Assembly (NCBI RefSeq): GCF_013349995.1
Contig: NZ_JABVXF010000009.1
Coordinates: 82,663-146,662, forward strand
DNA from: Pseudoalteromonas sp. 0303
GTDB taxonomy: Bacteria; Pseudomonadota; Gammaproteobacteria; Enterobacterales; Alteromonadaceae
Length of the DNA stretch: 64,000 bases
Direction: 5' to 3'
Shown here: in pieces, positions 48,791-56,634 of the stretch
How the letters are laid out: every line of letters starts with the position of its first letter
Position numbering within the stretch: position 1 is the first letter of the stretch
The notes under the pieces: generated by a model
Databases searched by the model: none
The model's input: only the letters and a program-made list of their open reading frames with translations
Told to the model about the DNA's origin: nothing
Translations under genes and position numbers: made by a program

Positions 48791-48816
48791 ATGATTCCCA
48801 CTGATTTAATTCTAAA

Positions 48817-48839
48817 CAGCTCATAAATTGCTTGAGCTG
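48817..48839 (-). promoter_or_regulatory. Inverted repeat in the leader of the S8 protease gene
   Basis: CAGCTCA (48817-48823) and TGAGCTG (48833-48839) form a perfect 7-bp dyad with a 9-base spacer, 27 bases upstream of the start codon. It could be an operator or an RNA hairpin. Confidence 0.35.
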
Positions 48840-49037
48840 ACACACTAAATTATTTAGCAGGCAAACATATACAGAGGGGGGGTTACATGGTCAAACCGAC
48901 CTGTACACACTTGAGACACAAAGTTAACACTAAATAAACACCAGAGCGGTAAAAACAAACGCATTGCAGGATATTTATACAAAATGTAGCGTTTTGTACA
49001 AAATACGATTACAGAAACAAAGTAAGTAGTGAAAACA

Positions 49038-49066
49038 GCTAGGGAAAGGCATCCCTAGCTGCTAAA
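49038..49066 (-). terminator. Terminator of the beta-barrel protein gene
   Basis: Read leftward, CAGCTAGGGA, loop TGCCTT, and TCCCTAGCTG form a strong stem followed by TTTTC, directly after the stop at 49070. Confidence 0.78.
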
Positions 49067-49069
49067 AAA

Positions 49070-49801
49070 TTAGAAGTTATAACGAACCGAAAGTGCAAGG
49101 TCTGAGTAATCATTTGCATCACGATAGCTTGCGCTGACAAGCCAAGCTGGTGTAAAGGCATAGTTAGCCCCCACATGAAATACAGCATTATTTTCGCTCT
49201 CTTCGTCGTGCAAACGCTCGTAGCCAACGCCAGCGTTGATCTCAAATGAATCAGTTAATAGATGTCTGATTTGCGCGTTAGCAGACAAAATATCTGCGGT
49301 TTCTGAATCAGAACCACTCTGTGAAAAGCTATTAAAAGTTTGATCTTGATATGATACGACTTCTTTAAAGTCAAAATCTGATTCTATTTTTAACTGGCCA
49401 ATCTTTGCAGAAAAATCAACTTTAGTGCGATCTGATAGCGAATAAATATAGCCTAAACCAATTTCGTAACGGGTCATATCGATATCATAGTCGTAAGAAT
49501 AAGATACGAGTGTGTCACCTAAATAATTATTATTGCTATCGTAAACACCCGAACCACTGAAATCGGAACGTGATGTTAAATCGTCATTTAAAATTGAATA
49601 GTGGCCTGTTACATACCAGTTCTCAGCAAACTGTTTACTGAAGCTAAAACCAAAGCCTTTCAGAGATAACTCATCGATATCATCAATTTCTGTCTTTTTA
49701 TATCCAGCTTCAACATAGTCATAGCTTAATGGTGAAGTGTTTTCTGCCATTACAGCAGTAGAAGCAAGTGACAACGCGCAAGCAAGAAGAGTGAATTTCA
49801 T
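49070..49801 (-). CDS. Outer-membrane beta-barrel protein
   Basis: A 243-residue protein with a standard signal peptide (cleavage after AVMA, residue 19). Alternating hydrophobic/polar strands are separated by acidic turns, and the C-terminus ends in Phe (LALSVRYNF) as required for BAM recognition. Strand-like segments include YDYVEAGYKKTEI, YEIGLGYIYSL, FEINAGVGYERL and WLVSASYRDAN. The size suits an 8- to 10-strand barrel like OmpA/OmpX-type or Opa-type proteins. No pore specificity can be read. It is a single gene with its own terminator. Confidence 0.83.
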   Translation of the reverse strand: MKFTLLACALSLASTAVMAENTSPLSYDYVEAGYKKTEIDDIDELSLKGFGFSFSKQFAENWYVTGHYSILNDDLTSRSDFSGSGVYDSNNNYLGDTLVSYSYDYDIDMTRYEIGLGYIYSLSDRTKVDFSAKIGQLKIESDFDFKEVVSYQDQTFNSFSQSGSDSETADILSANAQIRHLLTDSFEINAGVGYERLHDEESENNAVFHVGANYAFTPAWLVSASYRDANDYSDLALSVRYNF

Positions 49802-50008
49802 TGTTTAATCATCCTAATTATAAATCGTGGACAATCTACCAAAGCGAGCAAGGACCCGCAATGGAAACAATATTCGTTTTTGTAGTCTAAATGTAAGAAA
49901 CTGTTAGAGTCATTAAAAAATTAAGTGAGTAGTTATGTAGTATTTAAACTTCGTTAGCGACAAGTTTTAACCACAAAGTGATTAACTGATACTGTTAATT
50001 AATATTAG

Positions 50009-50875
50009 TTAAATAAAGGCAGAGAACTGGTTTTGGTTCGTGGGCGAGGTAGCCGCTTGATAAAAATTAGCAATACGTGCGGCACGCTCGTCTACTTCAA
50101 CATCACGCTTTGCTGTTTTGGTTTCGCTGGTTTGAGTAGCACTATCTTCGGCATACTCACTGTTTATTTTGAAGGTCGATTTGCCTGAGTCAGCATCGTC
50201 ATCAACTGATTGACTGGCAAGCTCAGCTTGCGCTGCCATAAGCTTTTGTGTGGCATCGGCAGCAATTGAGCGATCAGCACTTGAAGGCTCTTGAGGTGCA
50301 AGCGCAGCTGCACGCACCGTCTGCATTTTTTCAATTGTAGCTTTTGGGTCACCTTTAATTTCAGCAACATCAATTTGCACCTCGCCGCCCACGGCATAGT
50401 TTGTACCATCTGGGCCGCGTTGATACTCATAGCTTGGTGAGCCAGCATATTGCCCTCCTACCGCTGCATGCGCTTGTTCATGAATACGAACTTCGGTATC
50501 GCGGGCTTTTAGCTCTTTAATCTGCTCAGTGTCTTGTTGCTCTTGCTCTGCAACCTTTTGCTCTTTTTGCTGCTCTTGTTTAGCTTCTTGCTGTTCTTGC
50601 TCTGATTGTTCAGGCTCGCCTTGTTCGCTACCTTGTTGGCGCTCTTCAATCACTTTGTCTTCAGCTAGACGACCTTTAGCATCATACGTACCAGCTTCAG
50701 AACCTGGCTGCTTGGTTTTGTCGCCATCATTCAAGGTTTTATTTTCTGCGTTACTCGGCTTGGTAGCAGCAGGAGGTGGGATCACTTCACGTAACTGATT
50801 ATCACGGCGAGCACTTTCGGTGTGCACATTCGCTGTGTTGATATTAACCGAAGGAAACGGAGTGACGATATTCAT
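50009..50875 (-). CDS. SprA-family putative metalloprotease
   Basis: A 288-residue protein of the SprA-related (PF12118-type) family of putative metalloproteases. The N-terminal half is low-complexity; residues about 79-118 are dominated by Gln and Glu. The conserved core starts at KARDTEVRIHEQAHAAVGG, where His132-Glu133-x2-His136 is a zincin-like HExxH. It continues with GSPSYEYQRGPDGTNYAVGGEV and ends in ATIEKMQTVRAAALAP. No signal peptide is seen, so the location is uncertain. The substrate and role are unknown. The small gene upstream, 5 bases away, is probably co-transcribed. Confidence 0.8.
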   Translation of the reverse strand: MNIVTPFPSVNINTANVHTESARRDNQLREVIPPPAATKPSNAENKTLNDGDKTKQPGSEAGTYDAKGRLAEDKVIEERQQGSEQGEPEQSEQEQQEAKQEQQKEQKVAEQEQQDTEQIKELKARDTEVRIHEQAHAAVGGQYAGSPSYEYQRGPDGTNYAVGGEVQIDVAEIKGDPKATIEKMQTVRAAALAPQEPSSADRSIAADATQKLMAAQAELASQSVDDDADSGKSTFKINSEYAEDSATQTSETKTAKRDVEVDERAARIANFYQAATSPTNQNQFSAFI

Positions 50876-50880
50876 AAGTA

Positions 50881-51189
50881 CTAAACTTTAATATCTATTA
50901 ATGTACCCAGCACTTCATCAGCAGTCTGAATCGTGTTGATATTAGCTTTTGCATTAAACTCTTCAACTTTTAAATTAACAAGCGACTCATCGATTGGGGC
51001 AGGTTGTGAAACTGGCGGAGTTACAGCTTCATTTGGAGTTGCCGCTTGTAATTGGCGTTGTTGAGCTAATTGGGCATCATCTTGCTGATCAATTGAGGCA
51101 CGGCTAATCTCAGCGCTCGCCTTTTCGATACCTTGGCTTGCACGGTTATAACCTTCTACCGCATTATTAAAAACAGAACTGATTGGCAT
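50881..51189 (-). CDS. Small uncharacterised partner of the SprA-type protease
   Basis: A 102-residue hydrophilic protein. The start at 51189 follows a good ribosome-binding site (GGAGG, 6 bases away). The N-terminus (MPISSVFNNAVEGYNRASQGIEKASAEIS) is amphipathic helical. A Gln-rich and Pro-rich middle follows (PPVSQPAPIDESLVNLKVEEFNAKAN), and the end is TADEVLGTLIDIKV. The overall pattern recalls small flagellar or surface-structure proteins with disordered middles, but I cannot assign a family. Its tight linkage with the SprA-type gene suggests a joint role. Confidence 0.68.
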   Translation of the reverse strand: MPISSVFNNAVEGYNRASQGIEKASAEISRASIDQQDDAQLAQQRQLQAATPNEAVTPPVSQPAPIDESLVNLKVEEFNAKANINTIQTADEVLGTLIDIKV

Positions 51190-51290
51190 AACACCCTCCA
51201 ACAGTGAGATCTACCCGTTAAGTATCGCTCATAAAACGAGCAAAATAAAGCTAAATCCCGCTATTTTTCTGGCCTCTCAGCGAGTTTTGC

Positions 51291-52061
51291 TTAACACATT
51301 GATTTCAGTGCTGATATAAATGCCGCTTTATGTGAAATAAAAGGCGCGTGTGAGGCCTTATCTAAAACTTCATATTCAAACTGAGGTTGTAAGGCATGCA
51401 TTTTTTCAATCGCTCGATAAGGTACTAATGAATCTAAGCGACCGAAAATACCACGCACAGGTACGCTAAGGTTAGCGAATAGCTCACGTAAATCATCCTG
51501 CTGTAAAATGTCTAAGCCCGCACTTAAAGCTTGCTCTTGAGGCGCTGGGTATTGGTTCAAAAGTGCTTTTAATTGCTTAATGTCATCTCGCGCTGATTCA
51601 CTGCCCATCGCTTGTATCGCCAAAAACCGTTCTATCGTTTTTTCTCTATGGCTAACCAGCTGATCTTTAAATGCATTTAATACGTCAGGTTTGATACCCG
51701 GCCATTCGTCGGTTTGCGCAAAAAAGGGGGTTGAGGCAACCAATACAACCTTTGCGACTTTGTCAGGCCAATGTGCTGCAATATACAAGGCAAAAAGCCC
51801 GCCCAACGACAAGCCAACAAGAATAGACTTTTCATTTAGCTGTGTACTTAGTTGCTCAGCTGCAGCGTGCAAAGTGTAAGGTGTGGGAATAGACTGTGCG
51901 TTACCAAAGCCAGGTAAATCGAGGCAACGGACTTCACCATCATGAAAAAACTCTAGCTCAGGTTTGATCACTTGCCAAACCCCTTGGTTCATTCCCCAGC
52001 CATGTAATAGCACCATCTCATTTTGCATATTTTGTATTTCCCAACCACACTTAGCGCTCAT
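51291..52061 (-). CDS. bioH: Pimeloyl-[ACP] methyl ester esterase BioH
   Basis: A 256-residue alpha/beta hydrolase that releases pimeloyl-ACP from its methyl ester in biotin synthesis. The oxyanion-hole motif LLHGWGMNQGVW is as in E. coli BioH. The nucleophile is Ser85 in VGLSLGG, the Asp is in FGRLDSLVP and the His in ASHAPF. CLDLPGFG is also typical. The gene is divergent from comF with only 25 bases between starts, as bioH and gntX/comF are paired in E. coli. An internal ATG (52028) with better spacing to GGGAA is possible. Confidence 0.92.
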   Translation of the reverse strand: MSAKCGWEIQNMQNEMVLLHGWGMNQGVWQVIKPELEFFHDGEVRCLDLPGFGNAQSIPTPYTLHAAAEQLSTQLNEKSILVGLSLGGLFALYIAAHWPDKVAKVVLVASTPFFAQTDEWPGIKPDVLNAFKDQLVSHREKTIERFLAIQAMGSESARDDIKQLKALLNQYPAPQEQALSAGLDILQQDDLRELFANLSVPVRGIFGRLDSLVPYRAIEKMHALQPQFEYEVLDKASHAPFISHKAAFISALKSMC

Positions 52062-52086
52062 AATAGCGTTTAAAGGAATGAATGCA

Positions 52087-52803
52087 ATGTCTCACTTACC
52101 TCACACCTTAAAACTAGGGCTAGACGCACTATTCCCCAACTTTTGCATTAGCTGCCAGAATCACATACAGACTGATCAAGCTTTGTGTCAGTATTGTTTA
52201 GATGACCTCAATTTATTTGACCTTACACACCATCCAAACCTGTTACATCGACCTGATATCTGTGATGCATTTCCTGATAGTAATTTTGATCATCTAATTG
52301 CCTGTGCTTGGTATCAAGCGCCTTTTAAACTTTGGCTCAAGCAATTGAAGTTTAATGACCAGCAGTATTTTCGTGTGGCGCTACAACAAGTAATACAGAG
52401 GCAGCTGCAATTAGCTCATCAAGTTAATTCAAGTTGGCCCGATCTTTTTATTGTGCTACCACTACATAATCAACGCTTTTTAGCGCGCGGCTTTAATCAG
52501 GTAAGCCAAACTTGGCTGCCTGTTTTGAAAAACCAGCAATGTACTGTTAGCTCAGCTCTTTACAAGCAAAAAGCAACCAAAGCGCAATCACAGTTAAGTA
52601 AAGCGAAGAGAGTTAAAAATCTACAAAATGCCTTTGTTTGTCAGCAAGATTTAACAGGAAAAACCGTGGCGATTATTGATGATGTGATGACCTCTGGCGC
52701 AACCATAAATGCTGCGACAGAAGCCATAAAACATGCAGGGGCAAAGCAAGTATGGGCTATGCTCACTTGCCTAACGGGGTTAGGCAACCTGCATTATGAT
52801 TAA
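52087..52803 (+). CDS. ComF/GntX-family phosphoribosyltransferase-like protein
   Basis: A 238-residue protein. The start at 52087 is chosen because AAAGGA lies 9 bases upstream and the family N-terminus (double zinc finger) begins there; an ATG three codons earlier abuts the same AAAGGA. Zinc-binding Cys pairs are CISC and CQYC. The phosphoribosyltransferase-like domain ends with VAIIDDVMTSGATINAA, the PRPP-binding loop. E. coli GntX/YhgH is required for use of DNA as carbon source; ComF acts in DNA uptake in competent bacteria. It lies next to bioH as in E. coli. Confidence 0.9.
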   Translation: MSHLPHTLKLGLDALFPNFCISCQNHIQTDQALCQYCLDDLNLFDLTHHPNLLHRPDICDAFPDSNFDHLIACAWYQAPFKLWLKQLKFNDQQYFRVALQQVIQRQLQLAHQVNSSWPDLFIVLPLHNQRFLARGFNQVSQTWLPVLKNQQCTVSSALYKQKATKAQSQLSKAKRVKNLQNAFVCQQDLTGKTVAIIDDVMTSGATINAATEAIKHAGAKQVWAMLTCLTGLGNLHYD

Positions 52804-52809
52804 TTGTGA

Positions 52810-55362
52810 TTACTTATCACCAGAGGCATGAAAGGCATTACCAAAAAATAAGGCATTGCTTAGTAATCGACTCGTGCCGTACCAGTAACCACGGAATACA
52901 GGGTTATCTGTCATGCCTATCACACTGCCTTTGCCATATGAATGCGCAATGAGGCCTGCCGCGCCCGCGACTTGCTCTACATTTACGTCATCAGTAAAGC
53001 CAGCTAGAAGCGGTTTATCTGTGTAAGTAAGCACATTAACAAATGGGGCATCTGACTTCTCAAGTAGCCAAGTGCTATTCTTAAATACAGGTAATGTATT
53101 ACGGTTAAGCGAATACGTAAGTGGATGAGATAAATCCACTGAGGTATTAAAAATTGCACCGGCAATACGCTGACGACCTGCTAAGTCATCTTTATCAGCA
53201 TAAGTAAGTCCTGTTGTATCAAAGGCACTGGCTACATCGCGGCGAGATAAGTAGTTTGCTTTTAGTAGCTGCTGATCAGCTAAGAACTTAGCACCACCTT
53301 TATGACCCCAAATAACACCGCCTTTACGAACCCACGACTTAATAGCCACTTTAGTCGCATCATCAAGGCGATTGAAATTTCCGTGCGCTAAAATAATATG
53401 GCTGTAGTTCTCAAGGTCGATGTTACCTAAGCGCTCCATTTCGATAATGCTTGGCGCGGTGCCTACAAAACGATCTAAGTAATACCACACTTCACCAAGC
53501 TCATACTGGCTAGTTCCTTGACCACCCACGAGTAATACTTTAGGCGCTTTCACAACCGCCATTGCACGAGAACCTAAATCAGCACCTTTAACCGTTAAGC
53601 CCGAACTAATTGGCGTAATTTCAATGCCAAACTCATTCTGTGCTTGGTTTAAATAACTAACCCAGTTGCTATCAGTTTGCAGACCAGCAGGAACAAGAAT
53701 ACTACCTGGTTCAAACGCTATTTCACCTGATGGTGTTTTTGCTGTGAGTGGACTTAATGCCACGCGTGCTTTCACACCTTGCTCGAGTAAGCTATTAAGC
53801 ATTTTTGGTGCTAGGTAATCATCCCATTTAAATGCATAGGCATAGCTTTGCGGTAATGCTGCAAAGCTTGACTTAACACTTTGCTGCCAAGGCATTTTTG
53901 CCACATTTAAGCCCCAGTTGCTGCTTACCTTTGCAAATTCTAAATTAAAGGCATGAGCAAGTGTCCAGCCAGATACATCATAAAACGTATTATCAACAAA
54001 ACGCTGTTGCTCACTGAAAATCGCTTTAATTAAACGAAATTGTGGCTGTGCTAATGGCACATAATAGCTCTGCTCAGAAAAGCTTTGACCGTTTACTTTT
54101 AGCGGCTCTTCTAACATGTACGCATTGATTTGATGTTGTCTAAGTAAATCAAGGAAGTATTGCATGCGGCTTTGATCAGCGCCGCCTTTGACAACATACC
54201 CTTTAAAGTCTTCATCACCAGCAAGATCAACTGCTTTGTTGTAAAATTTTGCTTGATAATCAAGTAAGTCTGTACGGTTATCAATCGCCGCTTGGAACGT
54301 CGATAAGCTTGTTAATAACTGATTTTTAATCGTAAACGGGAAGCTTAACGGGCCGTTAATAGTTTCTTGTAAGTGACCACGCGAGCTCGCTTGTTCAAAT
54401 AAGATGCCTACACCGCCATTGACGTCTGGGTAAGTTGAGCCTTTACCATAGTAAAAGTCATCAAAGCTTTCTTCTGTGAAGTAAAGTGCATTGTGCTCAT
54501 CAAGTGTTTTTGCATGATAGTTTGCAATTGCTTTAGTCAGCGTGACATTTTCTTCAGGCGTAATTGGGTGCTTACGAGTTGGGATCCCTGGTTGGAAAAA
54601 GTAAGTGCTGTTTGGGCCCATCTCATGGAAGTCAGTTAGGATATTCGGTTTCCATTGGTGAAACTGTGCAATACGCGCACGCGATTCAGGGTGCTGCAGT
54701 AACAACCAGTCACGGTTTAAATCAAACAAGTAATGGTTAGTACGACTGCTTGGCCAACTTTCGATATGCTCGCGAGTTTGTGGATCTGATGATAACTTCA
54801 TGCCACGGTTGCTGTTTGCCCAATTTGCAAAACGCGCTAAGCCATCTGGGTTTAATGATGGGTCTAGTAAAATAACCGTGTTGTTAAGTAAGGCGTCGAT
54901 TTCTGGCCCCTGTGCAGCTGCAAGGTAATACGCAACGAGAAGCGATGCGTTGCTGCCTGATGATTCATTACCGTGAACACTGTAACCCATCCAAACAACC
55001 GCAGGCTGTTTGCTTGAGTCACTTTCCCCACCATTTAGGCGAGCTAAATGCGCCTTGCGGATTTGCTCAACTTGGCCAAGTTTGTCGGACGCTGTAACCG
55101 TTAGCATCACCAGTGGACGCTGCTCATGAGTGCGACCGATTACTTTAAAATTCATTCGGTCACTTTTTTCAGCAAGAATTTGCATATATTGCACAAGTTG
55201 ATCGTGACGTACATGCCACTCACCCACTTCGTAGCCTAACACCTGCTCAGGAGTCGGAATACTTGGGTCAAATTTTACATCTTGTTCAAAGTAATAAGAA
55301 AGAGGTTTTGCTAATGCGCTGACGCTCACTAGCATGGTTAATATTGTTATTATGAAACGCAT
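52810..55362 (-). CDS. Secreted M14-family zinc carboxypeptidase
   Basis: An 850-residue exported metallopeptidase. The signal peptide ends at VSALAKP. The M14 catalytic domain spans about 40-370: the zinc ligands start with GYSVHGNESSG (His and Glu), followed by LLDPSLNPDGLARF, the DLNRDW motif, DFHEMGPNSTYFF with the third ligand, and a later Glu in ILFEQASSRG. The second half (about 400-850) has a glutamine-amidotransferase-like fold typical for this subgroup (KVLLVGGQG, HGNFNRLDD). The start at 55362 is set by AGGTG 6 bases upstream. It lies between comF and nfuA, which are adjacent in E. coli. Confidence 0.9.
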   Translation of the reverse strand: MRFIITILTMLVSVSALAKPLSYYFEQDVKFDPSIPTPEQVLGYEVGEWHVRHDQLVQYMQILAEKSDRMNFKVIGRTHEQRPLVMLTVTASDKLGQVEQIRKAHLARLNGGESDSSKQPAVVWMGYSVHGNESSGSNASLLVAYYLAAAQGPEIDALLNNTVILLDPSLNPDGLARFANWANSNRGMKLSSDPQTREHIESWPSSRTNHYLFDLNRDWLLLQHPESRARIAQFHQWKPNILTDFHEMGPNSTYFFQPGIPTRKHPITPEENVTLTKAIANYHAKTLDEHNALYFTEESFDDFYYGKGSTYPDVNGGVGILFEQASSRGHLQETINGPLSFPFTIKNQLLTSLSTFQAAIDNRTDLLDYQAKFYNKAVDLAGDEDFKGYVVKGGADQSRMQYFLDLLRQHQINAYMLEEPLKVNGQSFSEQSYYVPLAQPQFRLIKAIFSEQQRFVDNTFYDVSGWTLAHAFNLEFAKVSSNWGLNVAKMPWQQSVKSSFAALPQSYAYAFKWDDYLAPKMLNSLLEQGVKARVALSPLTAKTPSGEIAFEPGSILVPAGLQTDSNWVSYLNQAQNEFGIEITPISSGLTVKGADLGSRAMAVVKAPKVLLVGGQGTSQYELGEVWYYLDRFVGTAPSIIEMERLGNIDLENYSHIILAHGNFNRLDDATKVAIKSWVRKGGVIWGHKGGAKFLADQQLLKANYLSRRDVASAFDTTGLTYADKDDLAGRQRIAGAIFNTSVDLSHPLTYSLNRNTLPVFKNSTWLLEKSDAPFVNVLTYTDKPLLAGFTDDVNVEQVAGAAGLIAHSYGKGSVIGMTDNPVFRGYWYGTSRLLSNALFFGNAFHASGDK

Positions 55363-55773
55363 AGATAGCACCTGTAATTATTTGATGTTTTAACGCTACC
55401 ATTCGATAAAATAGATGCAACTTTTTACGCTCAACACTGGCGACAATACGATGAGCGGAGTATGATACACAGTATCCGAGTAATTGAGAGCGTGTTGACC
55501 TTTCAGGATTAGAATTTGTTCAACCTAGGAGCGCCTTAATTACGGCGCGAGGACTGTAGCATAGTAGTTCTATGTAAAGTCCGAGCAACACAGAGTAAGG
55601 CGCTCCTAGGCAGAACCCTGTGGGCAGTGCGTGTTTGGTATTTATACTGCGTTATCGCACGACTCATGTAGAAAAACTACACTTCGCGTGCTCCGCCTTG
55701 TCTAAATCCCAAACTCGCTGCTGCAAATCTAATCTCGAAAAGTAAACGCGCTCTAGAAAGTATAGTCCGTTTT
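55363..55773. other. 411-bp intergenic region containing an inverted-repeat element
   Basis: Between the divergent M14 peptidase and nfuA genes. 55363-55485 is ordinary AT-rich DNA with the peptidase's upstream signals. 55486-55753 is the MITE-like element listed separately. Only about 20 bases separate the element from the nfuA start. Confidence 0.85.
55486..55753. mobile_element. MITE-like element with terminal inverted repeats and nested hairpins
   Basis: Imperfect terminal repeats of about 31 bases (55486-55517 and 55723-55753, both beginning AGAGCG in the outward-in direction) bound a 268-base non-coding stretch. Inside are perfect 15-bp arms CCTAGGAGCGCCTTA (55523-55537) and TAAGGCGCTCCTAGG (55595-55609). 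They enclose a second hairpin (GGACT...CATAG/CTATG...AGTCC, 55550-55581). A third hairpin TGTAG/CTACA lies at 55666-55680. No transposase or clear target duplication. Looks like a repeat family; copy number cannot be judged here. Confidence 0.7.
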
Positions 55774-56349
55774 ATGATCTCTATTTCTGAATCTGCACAA
55801 TCTCATTTTGCTAAACTTTTAGCAGACCAAGCTGAACAAACAAACATTCGTGTGTTTGTAGTAAACCCAGGTACTTCGCAGGCTGAGTGTGGTGTTTCTT
55901 ACTGCCCAGAAGACGCCGTTGAAGCGACTGATATTCGTCTACCATTCAATGGTTTTGATGCCGTTGTTGATGCAGAAAGCGCCCCTTTCTTAGAAGAAGC
56001 TGAAATCGATTTTGTAACTGACAAAATGGGTACTCAGTTAACGCTTAAAGCGCCGAATGCAAAAGCACGTAAACTTAGCGACGATGCATCACTGCAAGAA
56101 CGTGTTCAACATATGCTTGAAACCGAAGTGAATCCACAGCTCGCTAACCACGGCGGCCAAGTTAGCCTAGTAGAAATTACTGCTGACGGTATCGCGGTGC
56201 TGCAATTTGGCGGTGGCTGTAACGGTTGTTCAATGATTGACGTCACACTAAAAGAAGGCATCGAGAAAGAAATGATCGCCAAGTTTGACGAAATCAACGG
56301 TGTAAGAGACATTACTGATCACCAATCAGGTGAGCACTCTTACTACTAA
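55774..56349 (+). CDS. nfuA: Fe-S biogenesis protein NfuA
   Basis: A 191-residue [4Fe-4S] carrier that matures apoproteins such as lipoyl synthase and aconitase. The N-terminal degenerate A-type domain (1-95) starts [16 protein letters not shown]. The C-terminal Nfu domain (about 110-185) has [10 protein letters not shown] and the cluster-binding Cys149-x2-Cys152 in GGGCNGCSM. Length equals E. coli NfuA. The region directly upstream is the repeat element, so the promoter is probably inside or provided by it. A small membrane protein gene follows 14 bases later. Confidence 0.96.
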   Translation: MISISESAQSHFAKLLADQAEQTNIRVFVVNPGTSQAECGVSYCPEDAVEATDIRLPFNGFDAVVDAESAPFLEEAEIDFVTDKMGTQLTLKAPNAKARKLSDDASLQERVQHMLETEVNPQLANHGGQVSLVEITADGIAVLQFGGGCNGCSMIDVTLKEGIEKEMIAKFDEINGVRDITDHQSGEHSYY

Positions 56350-56363
56350 CCGGTATATTAAGC

Positions 56364-56633
56364 ATGCTTAAAAAATGGGTATTTCGCTTAGGCAGCGACC
56401 CCAAGTTAAGCTTAAAACGCTTTCTTCGCGGCCTAGCACTGTTTGTGCTAGCCGTGATTTTTATTGCCATAGGTTACTATGGACCCGCACTATTTCAATT
56501 AATTGGCCTAGTCATACTAGCTGTGGCTTTATTCTTTGCTGGTTGGGGCTACTTAGGTATTTTTGCCAACCGCTTTGCGCAAGTTTTAGAGCGCTCGTCT
56601 CCCAAAAATCACGACCCTGATTTGTGGAAGTAA
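56364..56633 (+). CDS. Small membrane protein of unknown function
   Basis: An 89-residue protein with two hydrophobic segments (about 25-42 and 45-65) after a basic N-terminus (MLKKWVFRLGSDPKLSLKRFLRG). The C-terminus is short and polar (NHDPDLWK). The gene starts 14 bases after nfuA and ends one base before the dinF stop on the other strand. Probably co-transcribed with nfuA. No assigned family; a DUF-type inner-membrane protein by composition. Confidence 0.72.
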   Translation: MLKKWVFRLGSDPKLSLKRFLRGLALFVLAVIFIAIGYYGPALFQLIGLVILAVALFFAGWGYLGIFANRFAQVLERSSPKNHDPDLWK

Positions 56634-56634
56634 T

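Noticed and set aside
50529..50798. Cys/Ser-rich + strand open frame
   Set aside because: It is the complement of the Gln/Glu-rich tract of the SprA-type gene and has no independent evidence.
55523..55609. Factor-independent terminator
   Set aside because: The 15-bp arms are strong but are 57 bases apart, lack a T tract and sit inside longer terminal repeats, so an inverted-repeat element explains them better.
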